A DNA stretch of 35,899 bases from Enteropsectra breve (taxonomy: Eukaryota; Microsporidia). The stretch's first letter is position 1, and each line of letters opens with the position of its first letter. A model generated the notes under the pieces. That model had not been told where the DNA came from and did no database searches. It saw only the letters and a program-made list of their open reading frames with translations. Made by a program: the position numbers and the translations under genes. Shown here in pieces: positions 25,727 through 34,725 of the stretch. Location: NCBI GenBank assembly GCA_024243835.1, contig JALPMN010000616.1, forward strand, positions 1 through 35,899. Direction: 5' to 3'.

Positions 25727-26419
25727 TCAGGCATTGCATGCAATCAATTCTCTCAAGAGCCCGTCCTTGGACTTCTCCATTGAGCACATCCATATTCTTG
25801 TTTTAAATATTTTGTAAAGCTCCTTCACGAGCTCTCTAAAGTCTATGCGTTCGCTGCTTTTGAAGAAAAAGGTTATCTTGTTCATATCAAACTGATATTC
25901 GCAGTTGATCACCTCCATATCCAAAGACTTGCTCAAAACATGCACTCTGCATTGCTTGAGTGCATCGTCTGTGATTGGTTTTATTTTGTGTAGAATCTCA
26001 AGATCGCAGTCAGTGGCGATCCTGTATACTCTTTTTATTTTGAACTCACTGTCAGTTATTTTGTACTTTCTCAGCAGACTTTCATACGGGATACGCGATG
26101 TATACGCCTTTACGAGCCCACAGTCCTCTCCGCGATCTGCCTCCAGAATAACGTAAAGCCCGAGCGGGATCTGGTCCCCGATGCGAAAAGCAATGTCAAG
26201 CCGCTTCGAAAGAAACTCTATAATGTACAGACACTCGTCTGTAAATGCATACGGCACGCATTCCGTCCGCACTTTCTTAAATGGATTTGACCCGATGACA
26301 CGCCAGTCATCGTGCGCGAGGTCCCAGTTTTCCCCAGTATCCTCCCAAATAGATGTCTTATAACACGAGGCCCAGCAGTCACTCTCTGTAGAGTCCATTC
26401 GGGGGATGAGCCATTTCAT
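25727..26419 (-). CDS. PSP1 C-terminal-domain protein
   Basis: A 230-residue protein whose C-terminal 140 residues match the PSP1 domain: VILEADRGEDCGLVKAYTSR, IPYESLLRKY, LEILHKIKPITDDALKQCR, EVINCEYQFDMNKITFFFKS and SERIDFRELVKELYKIFKTR. The domain occurs in yeast PSP1, trypanosomatid mRNA-regulating proteins and bacterial YaaT-like proteins; it links to mRNA or polysome functions. Two starts are possible: ATG 26419 with no CCC, and ATG 26398, seven codons in, which has CATCCCCCGA directly before it and is the better fit to the local rule. The domain is unaffected either way. Confidence 0.92.
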   Translation of the reverse strand: MKWLIPRMDSTESDCWASCYKTSIWEDTGENWDLAHDDWRVIGSNPFKKVRTECVPYAFTDECLYIIEFLSKRLDIAFRIGDQIPLGLYVILEADRGEDCGLVKAYTSRIPYESLLRKYKITDSEFKIKRVYRIATDCDLEILHKIKPITDDALKQCRVHVLSKSLDMEVINCEYQFDMNKITFFFKSSERIDFRELVKELYKIFKTRIWMCSMEKSKDGLLRELIACNA

Positions 26420-27071
26420 GATTTTAAATAAAATTTTTAAAGTCCATTAAAAATGATAATGGAAAAAGCACAAAGTCACTTGTTTGATATCGAGTGTGAT
26501 GTATATGCGGTGAGACACAATATTGTCTTTTGTGGCTATAAATGGGTGCTTTTTAACATATTTGACAAATTATTCTTTTTAGAATGTTCTAGAACTTTTC
26601 ATTTTGTGATGAAATAAGAGTAAAATTTTCATAATAATAGAGTCATTACCTAATTAATACGCTTATGTTGACATAAATAACCTATAAAATGCCATTTCAA
26701 GTCGCATAGATGGTTTTAACTCGCTTATTCTCTGCTATCACTTCCCAATATTAGTATTATAAAATTAAATCAGAAAAGCTATCTAATGATAAATTTATTA
26801 ATTAGCAAATGATTCTCAAATCCTTGAATATTAATCTGTCGATGCTAATTTATATATGAGGGAATATGCTGTATGAAGGTCACTAAGATTTTTATCTCCA
26901 TTGTACATTGATGTTTTAAATCGAGTAGGTTTTTCTCCTGTCTCTATTATTTTAAAACTTCATTCAATGAGATTATAAAATCCTATTGACCTTCAATTTA
27001 AACAATCATGCTTTGTATACACATGAAGCAGCAAAATAGATCCTTACATTAATTAGCCAATAAAAAACATT
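26420..27071. other. Long intergenic region with one small ORF
   Basis: A 652-bp gap between two minus-strand genes. A plus-strand ORF at 26453-26617 (54 codons, containing LFDIECDVYAVRHNIVF) reads as protein-like but has no start signal and no family. The rest, from 26618, is very A+T-rich with no feature seen. Confidence 0.4.
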
Positions 27072-27896
27072 TTAATTTAAGTATTTTGCAAAAGCAGGAA
27101 ATAACTCAGCTGTGTTCTTAAGTACTTGCTTTTCAATATTCTCTCCTCTGATTTCCTGAATGGCATCAAGCACATTATACAAGTAAGAAGGTTCATTGAA
27201 CTTGCTTTTTATTACCGTCGTGTAGTTTGCGCCCCAGTAGCTCTTCCTAATTAAGCACCAAGGCGAGTCAGTTTCAATCATAATCGACGTGCCAGGAAGA
27301 CTCTTCACGACCTCACAGTTTTCTTTGGTTTTTAGTGATGCTCCATTTATCCCAATGTAAAATCCTCTTTCTATCAGCATTTTCGCCTCTTCAAGCAGCC
27401 CATCGAAGCTGTGCACCACACCTCGCAGTTTAACTCCTTTCGTTTGCTCAAACTCATCTACAAGCTCCACAAATTCGCTGTATGCCGCCCTGCAATGGAA
27501 AAAGAACGGGATGTCTCTTCTTGTTCTTATGTTGAGCTGTTGTTTAAACAGCTCTATTTGCTCCTCTCGGTTGTTGTCTCTAAAGAAATCAAGGCCGCAC
27601 TCGCCAATTGCAATAACCCTTGGATTCTCTGCGAGCTTCAAAAGGCTACTCTCGATATCTACGCACTGTGTGTCTGTGCCTTCTTCATTCTTCTTATGAG
27701 TGTAATGCAGCGGATGCACTCCAACGTAGCAAAATGTGTCGTACTGCGCGGCCATTTCAACTGCTTTCGCTGAGGAGGCTATGTCTAGGCCCACTATCAG
27801 CGGAAGTACATTCTTTTCTCTGGCTCTCTTGATAACATCACTAAATGTGTCTATAAAGCCATCGTGGGTAGCATTGCAAGCTATATCAATGAGCAT
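27072..27896 (-). CDS. TatD-family metal-dependent DNase
   Basis: The frame opens with GTG at 27935; the first ATG is at 27896, giving 274 residues. The family marks are all present: an N-terminal MLIDIACNATHDGF, VGVHPLHY, the IGECGLDFFRDN signature with its catalytic Glu, a metal-binding FFHCRAA, VVHSFDG, and the closing IETDSPWCLIR. TatD enzymes are TIM-barrel, two-metal 3'-5' exonucleases with roles in DNA repair and DNA degradation. Length is normal. AAATTTTTGTG lies a few bases upstream of the ATG, with no CCC. It is 117 bp from the Mif2 gene on the same strand. Confidence 0.96.
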   Translation of the reverse strand: MLIDIACNATHDGFIDTFSDVIKRAREKNVLPLIVGLDIASSAKAVEMAAQYDTFCYVGVHPLHYTHKKNEEGTDTQCVDIESSLLKLAENPRVIAIGECGLDFFRDNNREEQIELFKQQLNIRTRRDIPFFFHCRAAYSEFVELVDEFEQTKGVKLRGVVHSFDGLLEEAKMLIERGFYIGINGASLKTKENCEVVKSLPGTSIMIETDSPWCLIRKSYWGANYTTVIKSKFNEPSYLYNVLDAIQEIRGENIEKQVLKNTAELFPAFAKYLN

Positions 27897-28013
27897 ACGA
27901 CACAAAAATTTAAAATATTTAAAAACACATATCACTCTGTATTAAGTTCTATAAATTCATATAAATTTCTTTTATTAAAAACAAACAAGAAAATCTGGCT
28001 CTTCAATGATTTA

Positions 28014-29162
28014 TTATAAAACGTAGGTTAAAAATAAAACTGCGCCCTGCTTGGACAGGCACTGCATCGAGTACACCATTCCTGCTTCGATAACAGTCAC
28101 TTCACCCCTCTTTATCATTCGGCTGCTGGTGCCCGTGCTTATTTCCACATTTCCTCTAACTACAAATATCGAAAAGGCATTTTCAGCCTTCTCATTTTTG
28201 ATATAAGCCAGATAATCAAAGTCAATCGTTGCCGTGTTGATGCTCTGTGAGCAAACAACTGGCTTCACCTTGTTAAGCATCACACTATCCTTAACATTTT
28301 CAATCAGCAGAGACCCCTTGATTCTGCTGTCGTCCAGAGACTTTTTGCTTTTCTTGTTTTTGCGTGTGCTAATTACAGAATCAGTATTTGAGGATCTGCT
28401 GTCGTTTCCATCCTCACTTCTTTCTATGCTTCTTTTCATTTTTTTTGCCGCCCCTTGCTTCATTGCCTTAAGCATAGGCTCTTTGTTGCCTGACAATTTT
28501 ATATTATTTTTTGTTTTAGTCTGTTTTTCATTAGTTTCACTATAACTTATATTAGCATCAGAGTTTATAGAAATATTTGGCTCATAATTATCGAAGCTTA
28601 GCCCAATGTTATTTTCATTACCAGCAATATTTGGCAGTGTTTCATTTTTACTGCTCTCTTCTTCTTTGGCTTTGCTTTCATGCTGCGTATTTTGCCTCTT
28701 CTTACCTTCATTTACATCCTTTTTTAGATTGCTTGTATTTTCTTTCATTTTTTCTTCAGCTTCCAAAGCAGAAATATCAATGAGATCATCGCTGTCATTG
28801 TCATATGGATTTAGAGTCAGCTTTTTCTGTGCCTTGAGCTTTGTGTTCTTTGCCAGTATGTTTGCCTTGCCTTCTTCTTTCGGGTATTTTAATTTTCTGT
28901 CTGGATTTTTGCTGCGTATAGACTGTCTTATATTTTTAATATTAAAGAGTGTATCGGTCTGCTCTGTGTTCACCGTGTCATCGAGCGCATCAATCGTGCT
29001 GTTTCCTATGACGCTCACAGCCGTGTCCCAATAAGCATCAACATTCTCGATATCATCTTCATCATGCTGTATATTGAGTGCATCATTTACATTAAGCGTC
29101 TTCCGCCGGTACATCTGTGAGGCGCGGTCTTTCCTGTCAATTGGCTTGTATGTTTTCCTCAT
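28014..29162 (-). CDS. MIF2: CENP-C/Mif2-like inner kinetochore protein
   Basis: The frame opens with GTG at 29207; the first ATG is at 29162 (MRKTYKPIDRK), giving 382 residues. The C-terminal 70 residues have a cupin pattern: FSIFVVRGNVEISTGTSSRM, IKRGEVTVIEAGMVYSMQCL, then GAVLFLTYVL, matching the CENP-C dimerisation domain. The rest is a long, acidic, Asn/Ser/Lys-rich disordered chain. Basic patches near the N-terminus (KDRASQMYRRKT) and RQSIRSKNP near 80 are candidates for the nucleosome-binding CENP-C motif, but the motif itself is not clear. Mif2 links centromeric nucleosomes to the outer kinetochore. Order of the two neighbours (HP1, TatD) carries no operon meaning. Confidence 0.78.
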   Translation of the reverse strand: MRKTYKPIDRKDRASQMYRRKTLNVNDALNIQHDEDDIENVDAYWDTAVSVIGNSTIDALDDTVNTEQTDTLFNIKNIRQSIRSKNPDRKLKYPKEEGKANILAKNTKLKAQKKLTLNPYDNDSDDLIDISALEAEEKMKENTSNLKKDVNEGKKRQNTQHESKAKEEESSKNETLPNIAGNENNIGLSFDNYEPNISINSDANISYSETNEKQTKTKNNIKLSGNKEPMLKAMKQGAAKKMKRSIERSEDGNDSRSSNTDSVISTRKNKKSKKSLDDSRIKGSLLIENVKDSVMLNKVKPVVCSQSINTATIDFDYLAYIKNEKAENAFSIFVVRGNVEISTGTSSRMIKRGEVTVIEAGMVYSMQCLSKQGAVLFLTYVL

Positions 29163-29573
29163 AAAATAAGGATAAAATAAATTTTGCTTGAAACTTATTT
29201 TTAGCACAAAAAATTCAAAGCAGTTTTAGTCGCAGGTTTGGCGTTCACAGTGTTTAATTCTATGGACCAAGCTTGTCTATAATATTGATTGTAATAAAAT
29301 GATAAAAAAATGAAGAATAATTGATTAAAATGTGTAAAAGTATTCCTTACTTAGCATTTTAACAAAATGCATGACAAAATAGTCGTTTAAATAGTGAAGT
29401 ATCTTCATATAAGCTATATTATGCATGTTTTTTTTCAAGTGGCTGCTTAAAACAACAATTTGTTTACTGAATAGCCTTTTTAATGATTTTGTTGTTGTTT
29501 TGAAAAATTAAACCCAAATGTTTTTAAATCTATGCCTTGCTCATCGAACTTAAAAATTTTTAATCCAAACAAT
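29163..29573. other. Intergenic region between Mif2 and HP1 genes
   Basis: A 411-bp interval, upstream of Mif2 and downstream of HP1, both on the minus strand. A short plus-strand frame at 29518 follows AACCCAA but stops after 11 codons. No other feature seen. Confidence 0.45.
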
Positions 29574-30032
29574 TTAATCAAAAGTAATGTTCTTCTCATA
29601 AAATTCAAGCAGCTTTACCGGTGCCTTAATGTGAAACTCTTCATTTGTTGCGGTACTCTGAATTCCCTGGAGTGTAACAAAATCCACCTCCAAAAGCCCG
29701 TTAGTGCCCTTTCTCACGCCTGTGACTTCCTCAACAGTCTCTGCCCACTCATTTGTTACTTTCATTTCAAATTTAGGTCTTTTCTCAGCTTTTTTCTTTA
29801 CAGAAGCAGGTGTCTTTGCGACCTCTTTTTTGCTCTTGCTTTCTTTTGCCTTCTTCTTCTCTTCATACTCTTTTTTAAGCTCCTCATCAAACACATTGTC
29901 AGAATCCTCCCATGTGTTCGAGCTGTGCGGATATCCCTGCCATTTAATGAAATATTGCTTCTTTCCGTTGTGCATACGATCCTTTATTATTTCTTCTATA
30001 TCATATACATCCTCATCGCTGATTTCAGACAT
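29574..30032 (-). CDS. HP1-like heterochromatin protein (chromo + chromoshadow)
   Basis: The frame extends to 30062, but ATG 30032 follows AAAATTGCCC directly, giving 152 residues. The chromodomain spans about 8-58 with the aromatic cage Tyr10, Trp31 and Tyr34 (VYDIEEIIKDR, IKWQGYPHSSNTWE). A Lys/Glu-rich hinge follows (60-90). The chromoshadow domain spans about 95-150 (VEEVTGVRKGTNGLLEVDFV, later KAPVKLLEFYEKNITF). HP1 reads H3K9 methylation and dimerises through the shadow domain to compact heterochromatin. The two domains in one 152-residue chain make it a full but very short HP1. Confidence 0.93.
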   Translation of the reverse strand: MSEISDEDVYDIEEIIKDRMHNGKKQYFIKWQGYPHSSNTWEDSDNVFDEELKKEYEEKKKAKESKSKKEVAKTPASVKKKAEKRPKFEMKVTNEWAETVEEVTGVRKGTNGLLEVDFVTLQGIQSTATNEEFHIKAPVKLLEFYEKNITFD

Positions 30033-30280
30033 GGGCAATTTTAAAAAAAATTTTAAGTTCAAGGCAGTGTTTTATTAAAGGCTGAAGAGTGAGTTAATAC
30101 TTTAATAAATCAAAAATATTTCCTCAACTAGGCGAGAATCGAAAAGCCTTCGTTCTTATATAATATACTTACCCCCGAATATAACAGGTGTTTAAACCAG
30201 TCTGAATGTTTGATATTCGTGCAATAATTTGCACTAAAAACTATTTATTTTGTATCAACAAGCAGATATTTTGGAATTCT

Positions 30281-31657
30281 TCAATTTTCCTTTTCTTTTG
30301 CGGCTGTATTCTCGCTTGTTGAAGGAGCGATGTCTCTGATTCTCAGACTAAGCACAAATGAACCTGAAAAAATAATCCAAACACCAAACAGGAAATAGTA
30401 GAGCTGTTTTGATGAGTAGTGCTCAAAGTCCTGGAAATAAATACATGCAGTGAGGATGCTCAGCACGGTCCATGAAACATGAAATATTGGCACAACAAGC
30501 AGGGCATCGTAGTGCTTCAATGCTCTGTTAAGCCAGTATATCTGCAGGAGTGTGCAGCCTATGAGTGCACAGATAAAAAACCATGTTATTTTGCTGGCGA
30601 ACAGTCTGTCCCCCGTAAGGATTCTGTCGAATATCTCGCCGAGGGACTTTGCGCTCAAGGTAGTGAATGACGCAATAAGCGATGAGAGAAAAATATAAAC
30701 GAGAACCATCGCATATTTGCACACAAAACCATCATCTGCGAAAAACACCCTAGAGGTCTGCATGAAGCTGAAATATTCATCAGGTGCTTCCAAGTTACTG
30801 TTTCTTTCGACGAATTTAATCAGGAAGAAAAGAAATATAATGGCGGTAAAAATGAAAAGAAGCCAGTAGACTGTTGCAGGGTTTTTGTACATTTTCATAA
30901 GCTCACAGAGCGAGTAGGCGATGTGTGAGCGGCTTGTGTTCGAAATGATCACGATGGTGCCCAGAAAAACTAGCCCGATCGCTAGCCCGTCTTTCCAGGT
31001 AAAAATCTCATTGTTGATCAATGGCGCAAAAATAGAGTTGGATACGAGGCCTGTGGCACTGAGAGCGGCAAGAAGCGATTGATTTCCAAAAACATATGCT
31101 GAAAAGCTGATAGTTTTCCCAACGGTGTAAATAGCAGCGCCAAGCACCATGGTGTTCATCTCAAAGCTAAGAATTTTCAAAGTCTCAGAAACATAGCTTT
31201 TTTTCTGGTAGTTGAGGCCAAGGCATATTAAAATATTTCCTGAAATAGAAAGAAAGCTGCCAAGCATCCACGAGTTGCTTGTGCGTTCCTGGCATGTTGC
31301 AACGCCATTCGCTAGGCTGCATGTCTGCGATCCGGAGCATCCGCTCAGTGTTCCCGGCCTGCCGATCGCACACTCACCGTTAAGAGGAATTGCCTTGCAG
31401 CAGTATTTTGTCTTTTCCTGCGGCCCGTAGCTGCATTCCCCCCGCCTGTCGCAGGCAGATGAGCAGGCGAGTGGCCCATAAAAAGAATACGAGGCACAGT
31501 CAGTGGGTATTTTGCATCTGCTTCCACTCCTCTTTATTGTTTGGCACTTGTGGTTGACACAGTAAAGTCCATTGAAATCAGGCAGCAGCGAGAGCTTGCA
31601 GTCTCCATCAACAACACAGTACTGTGCCCATATCAAGCCTATGATGAAGATTATCAT
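30281..31657 (-). CDS. NIPA-type (Mg2+/DMT) transporter with cysteine-rich ectodomain
   Basis: A 458-residue protein in two parts. Residues 1-12 form a hydrophobic signal peptide (IIFIIGLIWA). Residues 14-122 contain 15 cysteines (14, 20, 33, 38, 48, 54, 65, 69, 75, 86, 87, 96, 107, 113, 122), clearly an extracytoplasmic disulfide-rich domain. From about 130 the NIPA/DUF803 domain begins: SFLSISGNILICLGLNYQKK, then MNTMVLGAAIYTVGKTISFS, LLAALSATGLVSNSIFAPLI and about nine membrane spans in all. NIPA proteins move magnesium and related ions. The attached ectodomain is not part of the family. The closing tail is short and acidic. No CCC lies at the ATG. Confidence 0.85.
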   Translation of the reverse strand: MIIFIIGLIWAQYCVVDGDCKLSLLPDFNGLYCVNHKCQTIKRSGSRCKIPTDCASYSFYGPLACSSACDRRGECSYGPQEKTKYCCKAIPLNGECAIGRPGTLSGCSGSQTCSLANGVATCQERTSNSWMLGSFLSISGNILICLGLNYQKKSYVSETLKILSFEMNTMVLGAAIYTVGKTISFSAYVFGNQSLLAALSATGLVSNSIFAPLINNEIFTWKDGLAIGLVFLGTIVIISNTSRSHIAYSLCELMKMYKNPATVYWLLFIFTAIIFLFFLIKFVERNSNLEAPDEYFSFMQTSRVFFADDGFVCKYAMVLVYIFLSSLIASFTTLSAKSLGEIFDRILTGDRLFASKITWFFICALIGCTLLQIYWLNRALKHYDALLVVPIFHVSWTVLSILTACIYFQDFEHYSSKQLYYFLFGVWIIFSGSFVLSLRIRDIAPSTSENTAAKEKEN

Positions 31658-32193
31658 GTTATTTTAGCCGCTATGCATTTTATTTATTTGGATGTTTTAG
31701 GCTAAAGCAGCAAATAAATTGTTTGATAATGATTGAACGAAATCTTGATATATGAAGAATTGCTTTTGCATGTATCTTACAGAATATTCACCGTGCATGG
31801 CTAATTTTCAAAAGAAACTTAATGTTGAAAGTTATATTTAATTAAATACCCATGAATATTAAAGAATTACACTTAATGACTAGCATGCTATGCAAATGAA
31901 TTAAGATCCTAATTTGTGATTCCTTAACTCATGAAACGATAGCATATGATAAATAAAATTCAGAGAATATGGTCCTTACTTAGGTACATTTTTATAATAT
32001 TAAAAGGTAACGTATGCTACTTGGCCATGATAAACTCATTATTTAAGCTTAAAACAGATTAAATTAAAAAATCTGCTCTGATAACCAAAATATAATAAGA
32101 AACTATTTAAACTTAAACATCAGATACATATTTTGCTGCTTGTTAATACATTGCAAGAATTAAATGCCTAAATCTTAATTATACAACGATATT
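31658..32193. other. Intergenic region with an orphan CCC-marked micro-ORF
   Basis: A 536-bp gap. On the plus strand, AATACCC touches an ATG at 31852 that opens a 15-codon frame (stop 31897-31899). The signal is as good as at RPA3 or Spt4, but the frame is too short to call. The rest is A+T-rich with nothing seen; it must also hold the promoter of the NIPA-type gene. Confidence 0.35.
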
Positions 32194-33516
32194 TTAACTG
32201 AAACTTTTGATGTTTTCTATTCTACTCAGATTTGACGGATGTGTTCTTAGCATCCTTGTTAGAATGTTATCATCATAATTATTTAAGAGGCCTTTCTCAT
32301 TCCCTGCTACAAATGACATTTCGTACAAGGAATCAGAAAGAGCACCGGCATACTGAGTATCTACGATACCTCTGTCTGCTTTAAACTCACAATCACAGCT
32401 GAACACATTAAAAAGCACCATACAAAGCACGCTGCAAATAGGCAAAAGAAGTGTTGTCGTGACAATACGCATAAATAAATTGTCTGGCTTTCTCTTGTAA
32501 AGCAATATGAAACACTGCAGAGCAAATGTACAGACATTCAGCAGCCCATTCACAATGGCGCCTTTCAGACTATCATTATTTAAGTTGTGCTGTATTTCGT
32601 GGCACAACACAGCCAGAATATTATCGGTTTTGTTACGAAAGGCCAAAATACAGCCATATTCAATAACCACTACTTCATAGTACAGCCCTCTGTGTGAATA
32701 TGCAGAAATATTGAAATCTTCATCCTTGTCGTTTCTATAATAGTTGATTACAATGATGTTGTCGATATCGTAATTTTTTACTTTGCACAGCTCGTGGACT
32801 TTACTGCGTAAATTATTTATATTTTCTCTTCTGAAATAATCTTCAATTTTAAGACAGTTGTTTATCTGTAGTTTTGCATTCGTCGCTTCTTCGCTTTCCC
32901 CGGCAGTAAGGCAGTGTAGCTGGGCAATTGTCATTTTAATTAAGATCCCCAATAAAACTGCAATTGCTGCAAATTCCAGCAGGGAGTATCGCCTGTAGCA
33001 TACATACAGTCCTAGCAGGCATAGTAACAGCAGTGTTAGATCAACTGGAGGAATGAAAGATTTTGCAATATCCGATAAAATCAGCAAAAATACAATAATC
33101 AGGACCGAAAGAACGAGCATACAAAAATAGTTGTACATGACTTTCCTGTCCTCCGCAGACAATACCGAGTGCCTTTGCTTTTGCAGCGAATATAAGAAGA
33201 ATTTTCCACCAAGAAGCGTCATAAGCATCATTGTCCCATGCTTGCAAACAGTTTCTATGTATACGAGGAAGCATTTAAAGAGCTGCGCCTGAGAGAAATA
33301 TGGCGGTGTTCCAATGTCTTTTATTTTCATTATGTAGTAAATTGTTTGTACTACCAGGGGCGAGTATAGCAAAATAGTAAGACATGCTGCAGTCCTATTC
33401 AGAAACTTGAACCGATTGTGCAGTTCCTTGGTAAGATAGGCGTTGATGCTTGTTTCTGTACTGTTTCTATGCCGTGTATTTTCTTCTCGAGAACTGTATG
33501 TTGAGATTTGACCCAT
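32194..33516 (-). CDS. M48 family membrane metalloprotease (Ste24-like)
   Basis: A 440-residue protein. Hydrophobic segments lie near 43-62, 82-110, 130-150, 160-173, 180-195, then 322-342 and 352-372. The zinc site HEIQH is at 306-310, the third ligand Glu at 377 in CEFKAD, and the closing THPSNLSRIENI (425-436) is the M48 end motif. Ste24/CAAX protease 1 trims prenylated or clogging proteins at the ER and nuclear envelope. The N-terminal half differs from Ste24 and is cysteine-rich, so the family is sure but the subfamily is not (HtpX-like is the alternative). AAAATTTATACG lies before the ATG, without CCC. Confidence 0.85.
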   Translation of the reverse strand: MGQISTYSSREENTRHRNSTETSINAYLTKELHNRFKFLNRTAACLTILLYSPLVVQTIYYIMKIKDIGTPPYFSQAQLFKCFLVYIETVCKHGTMMLMTLLGGKFFLYSLQKQRHSVLSAEDRKVMYNYFCMLVLSVLIIVFLLILSDIAKSFIPPVDLTLLLLCLLGLYVCYRRYSLLEFAAIAVLLGILIKMTIAQLHCLTAGESEEATNAKLQINNCLKIEDYFRRENINNLRSKVHELCKVKNYDIDNIIVINYYRNDKDEDFNISAYSHRGLYYEVVVIEYGCILAFRNKTDNILAVLCHEIQHNLNNDSLKGAIVNGLLNVCTFALQCFILLYKRKPDNLFMRIVTTTLLLPICSVLCMVLFNVFSCDCEFKADRGIVDTQYAGALSDSLYEMSFVAGNEKGLLNNYDDNILTRMLRTHPSNLSRIENIKSFS

Positions 33517-33891
33517 AATGTGTACGTATAAATTTTTATAAGTTTTAAACGCAAAAGTTTAAAGTAACCTGTCATGAAATTAAAATGCACTATGAATTTA
33601 AAGATATCGAAGTAAAGCTTCATTTTATATGATAAAGCAATTAATTTCTATCTTTATCACCTCTTCTCAGATTCTACATTGGTATCCATTTTTGCTCAAT
33701 TAGTGCTGCAGATATACTTAATTTGGACATTTATTCTACGACCATTATTGAATGAAAATGTTAAAAATATTGAAGTTGCATTAAGTTACTGAATATGATG
33801 GGACACGACAATAAATCTGAAATCATGAATAATTTACTAAAACACGTTGTCGTTTCGATAGAGGCTTTGATATGCAAACAAATGCCTTATT
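33517..33891. other. Intergenic, no gene seen (33517-33891)
   Basis: A 375-bp interval between two minus-strand genes, upstream of the M48 protease. A+T-rich, without a credible ORF or RNA gene on either strand. Confidence 0.45.
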
Positions 33892-34725
33892 TTACTGAGG
33901 GCTCATGAAAAATACCAGTGCAGCCGAGAAATCACTGCTTTCACTGCAGTGCTTTCTTATCTTCAAGAATTGGGTCTCTTCCTCCACATCTGGTGTGGTC
34001 AGTATGAAATCCTCATAATTTCCATTAATCAGGAATATCTCCAGTACTTTCTCTCCTTTCTTAATTTTTATGTTGCATTTTTCATCGCTTGTCTGAACAC
34101 TCACATCTCCAAAAACCTTCTTCAGCAGATTGGCTGTTTGCTCATACCAATAGTAAATATCCTCAATGTAGTTGTCTGTGTTTATTACCGTTAGTCTTTT
34201 CTGCTTTGCAGCTAAAACCAGCTTAGTTTTTAAGAGTTCCTCTTTCTCAAGCTGCTTTTTACTGAGAGAGTCGCTCTCCAGCAGCTTTTTGGTATTTTCC
34301 ATCTTAACGTACATATTTGTAATCTTCTCCTCTATCTGATCGAACTCCCTGTTTAGTCCATCATTTATTTGCAGCTTCTCATTTATTTTCGACATTTTCT
34401 CATATTCTGCAATCAGGCTCAGTTCGTCCTGTTTCAATGCTTCTATCTTTCGTCTTCGCTCTTCTCCCATTCGCTCAGCACTGTAGATCTCTTGACTCAG
34501 ATTCTTAATCTCAGCATCCAGGTCTTTGTAGATATTCTTGGTGCTCACCAGCTGGCTTTTCGCCTCTTCCAGCAGATCTGAGGAGTCCCTTACTGAGGTG
34601 CTATTTATGTTGTGGAAAAAATCCAGCTTGCTCTTCCGCTCTTTGTATATGAACTTGTAGTGGTTGAAATAGTCCTTTGTGTGGAGGAAGTCGTGCTCGA
34701 TTGTTGAGTAGTCATCGTCATCCAT
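33892..34725 (-). CDS. Coiled-coil protein with a small C-terminal globular domain
   Basis: The frame extends to 34857, but ATG 34725 (MDDDDYSTIEHDFL) follows AAATTTAGCCCTG and is the likely start, giving 277 residues; the extension is hydrophobic and foreign. A long coiled coil covers about 45-190 (DLDAEIKNLSQEIYSAERMG, LNREFDQIEEKITNMYVKME, KKQLEKEELLKTKLVLAAKQ). The last 80 residues form a small beta-rich domain (VSVQTSDEKCNIKIKKGEKV, LEIFLINGNYEDFILTTPD). A coiled coil with such an end resembles RWD-type kinetochore proteins (Spc24/Spc25, Knl1/Spc7) or Mad1. No family is certain. Confidence 0.7.
   Translation of the reverse strand: MDDDDYSTIEHDFLHTKDYFNHYKFIYKERKSKLDFFHNINSTSVRDSSDLLEEAKSQLVSTKNIYKDLDAEIKNLSQEIYSAERMGEERRRKIEALKQDELSLIAEYEKMSKINEKLQINDGLNREFDQIEEKITNMYVKMENTKKLLESDSLSKKQLEKEELLKTKLVLAAKQKRLTVINTDNYIEDIYYWYEQTANLLKKVFGDVSVQTSDEKCNIKIKKGEKVLEIFLINGNYEDFILTTPDVEEETQFLKIRKHCSESSDFSAALVFFMSPQ

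Noticed and set aside
28234..29034. Plus-strand hydrophobic frames opposite Mif2
   Set aside because: Lys/Glu/Asn-rich coding always gives Phe/Ser/Leu-rich antisense frames; no start signal.
29532..30078. Plus-strand frames of 124-170 codons opposite HP1
   Set aside because: HP1 chromo and chromoshadow domains are unmistakable on the minus strand.
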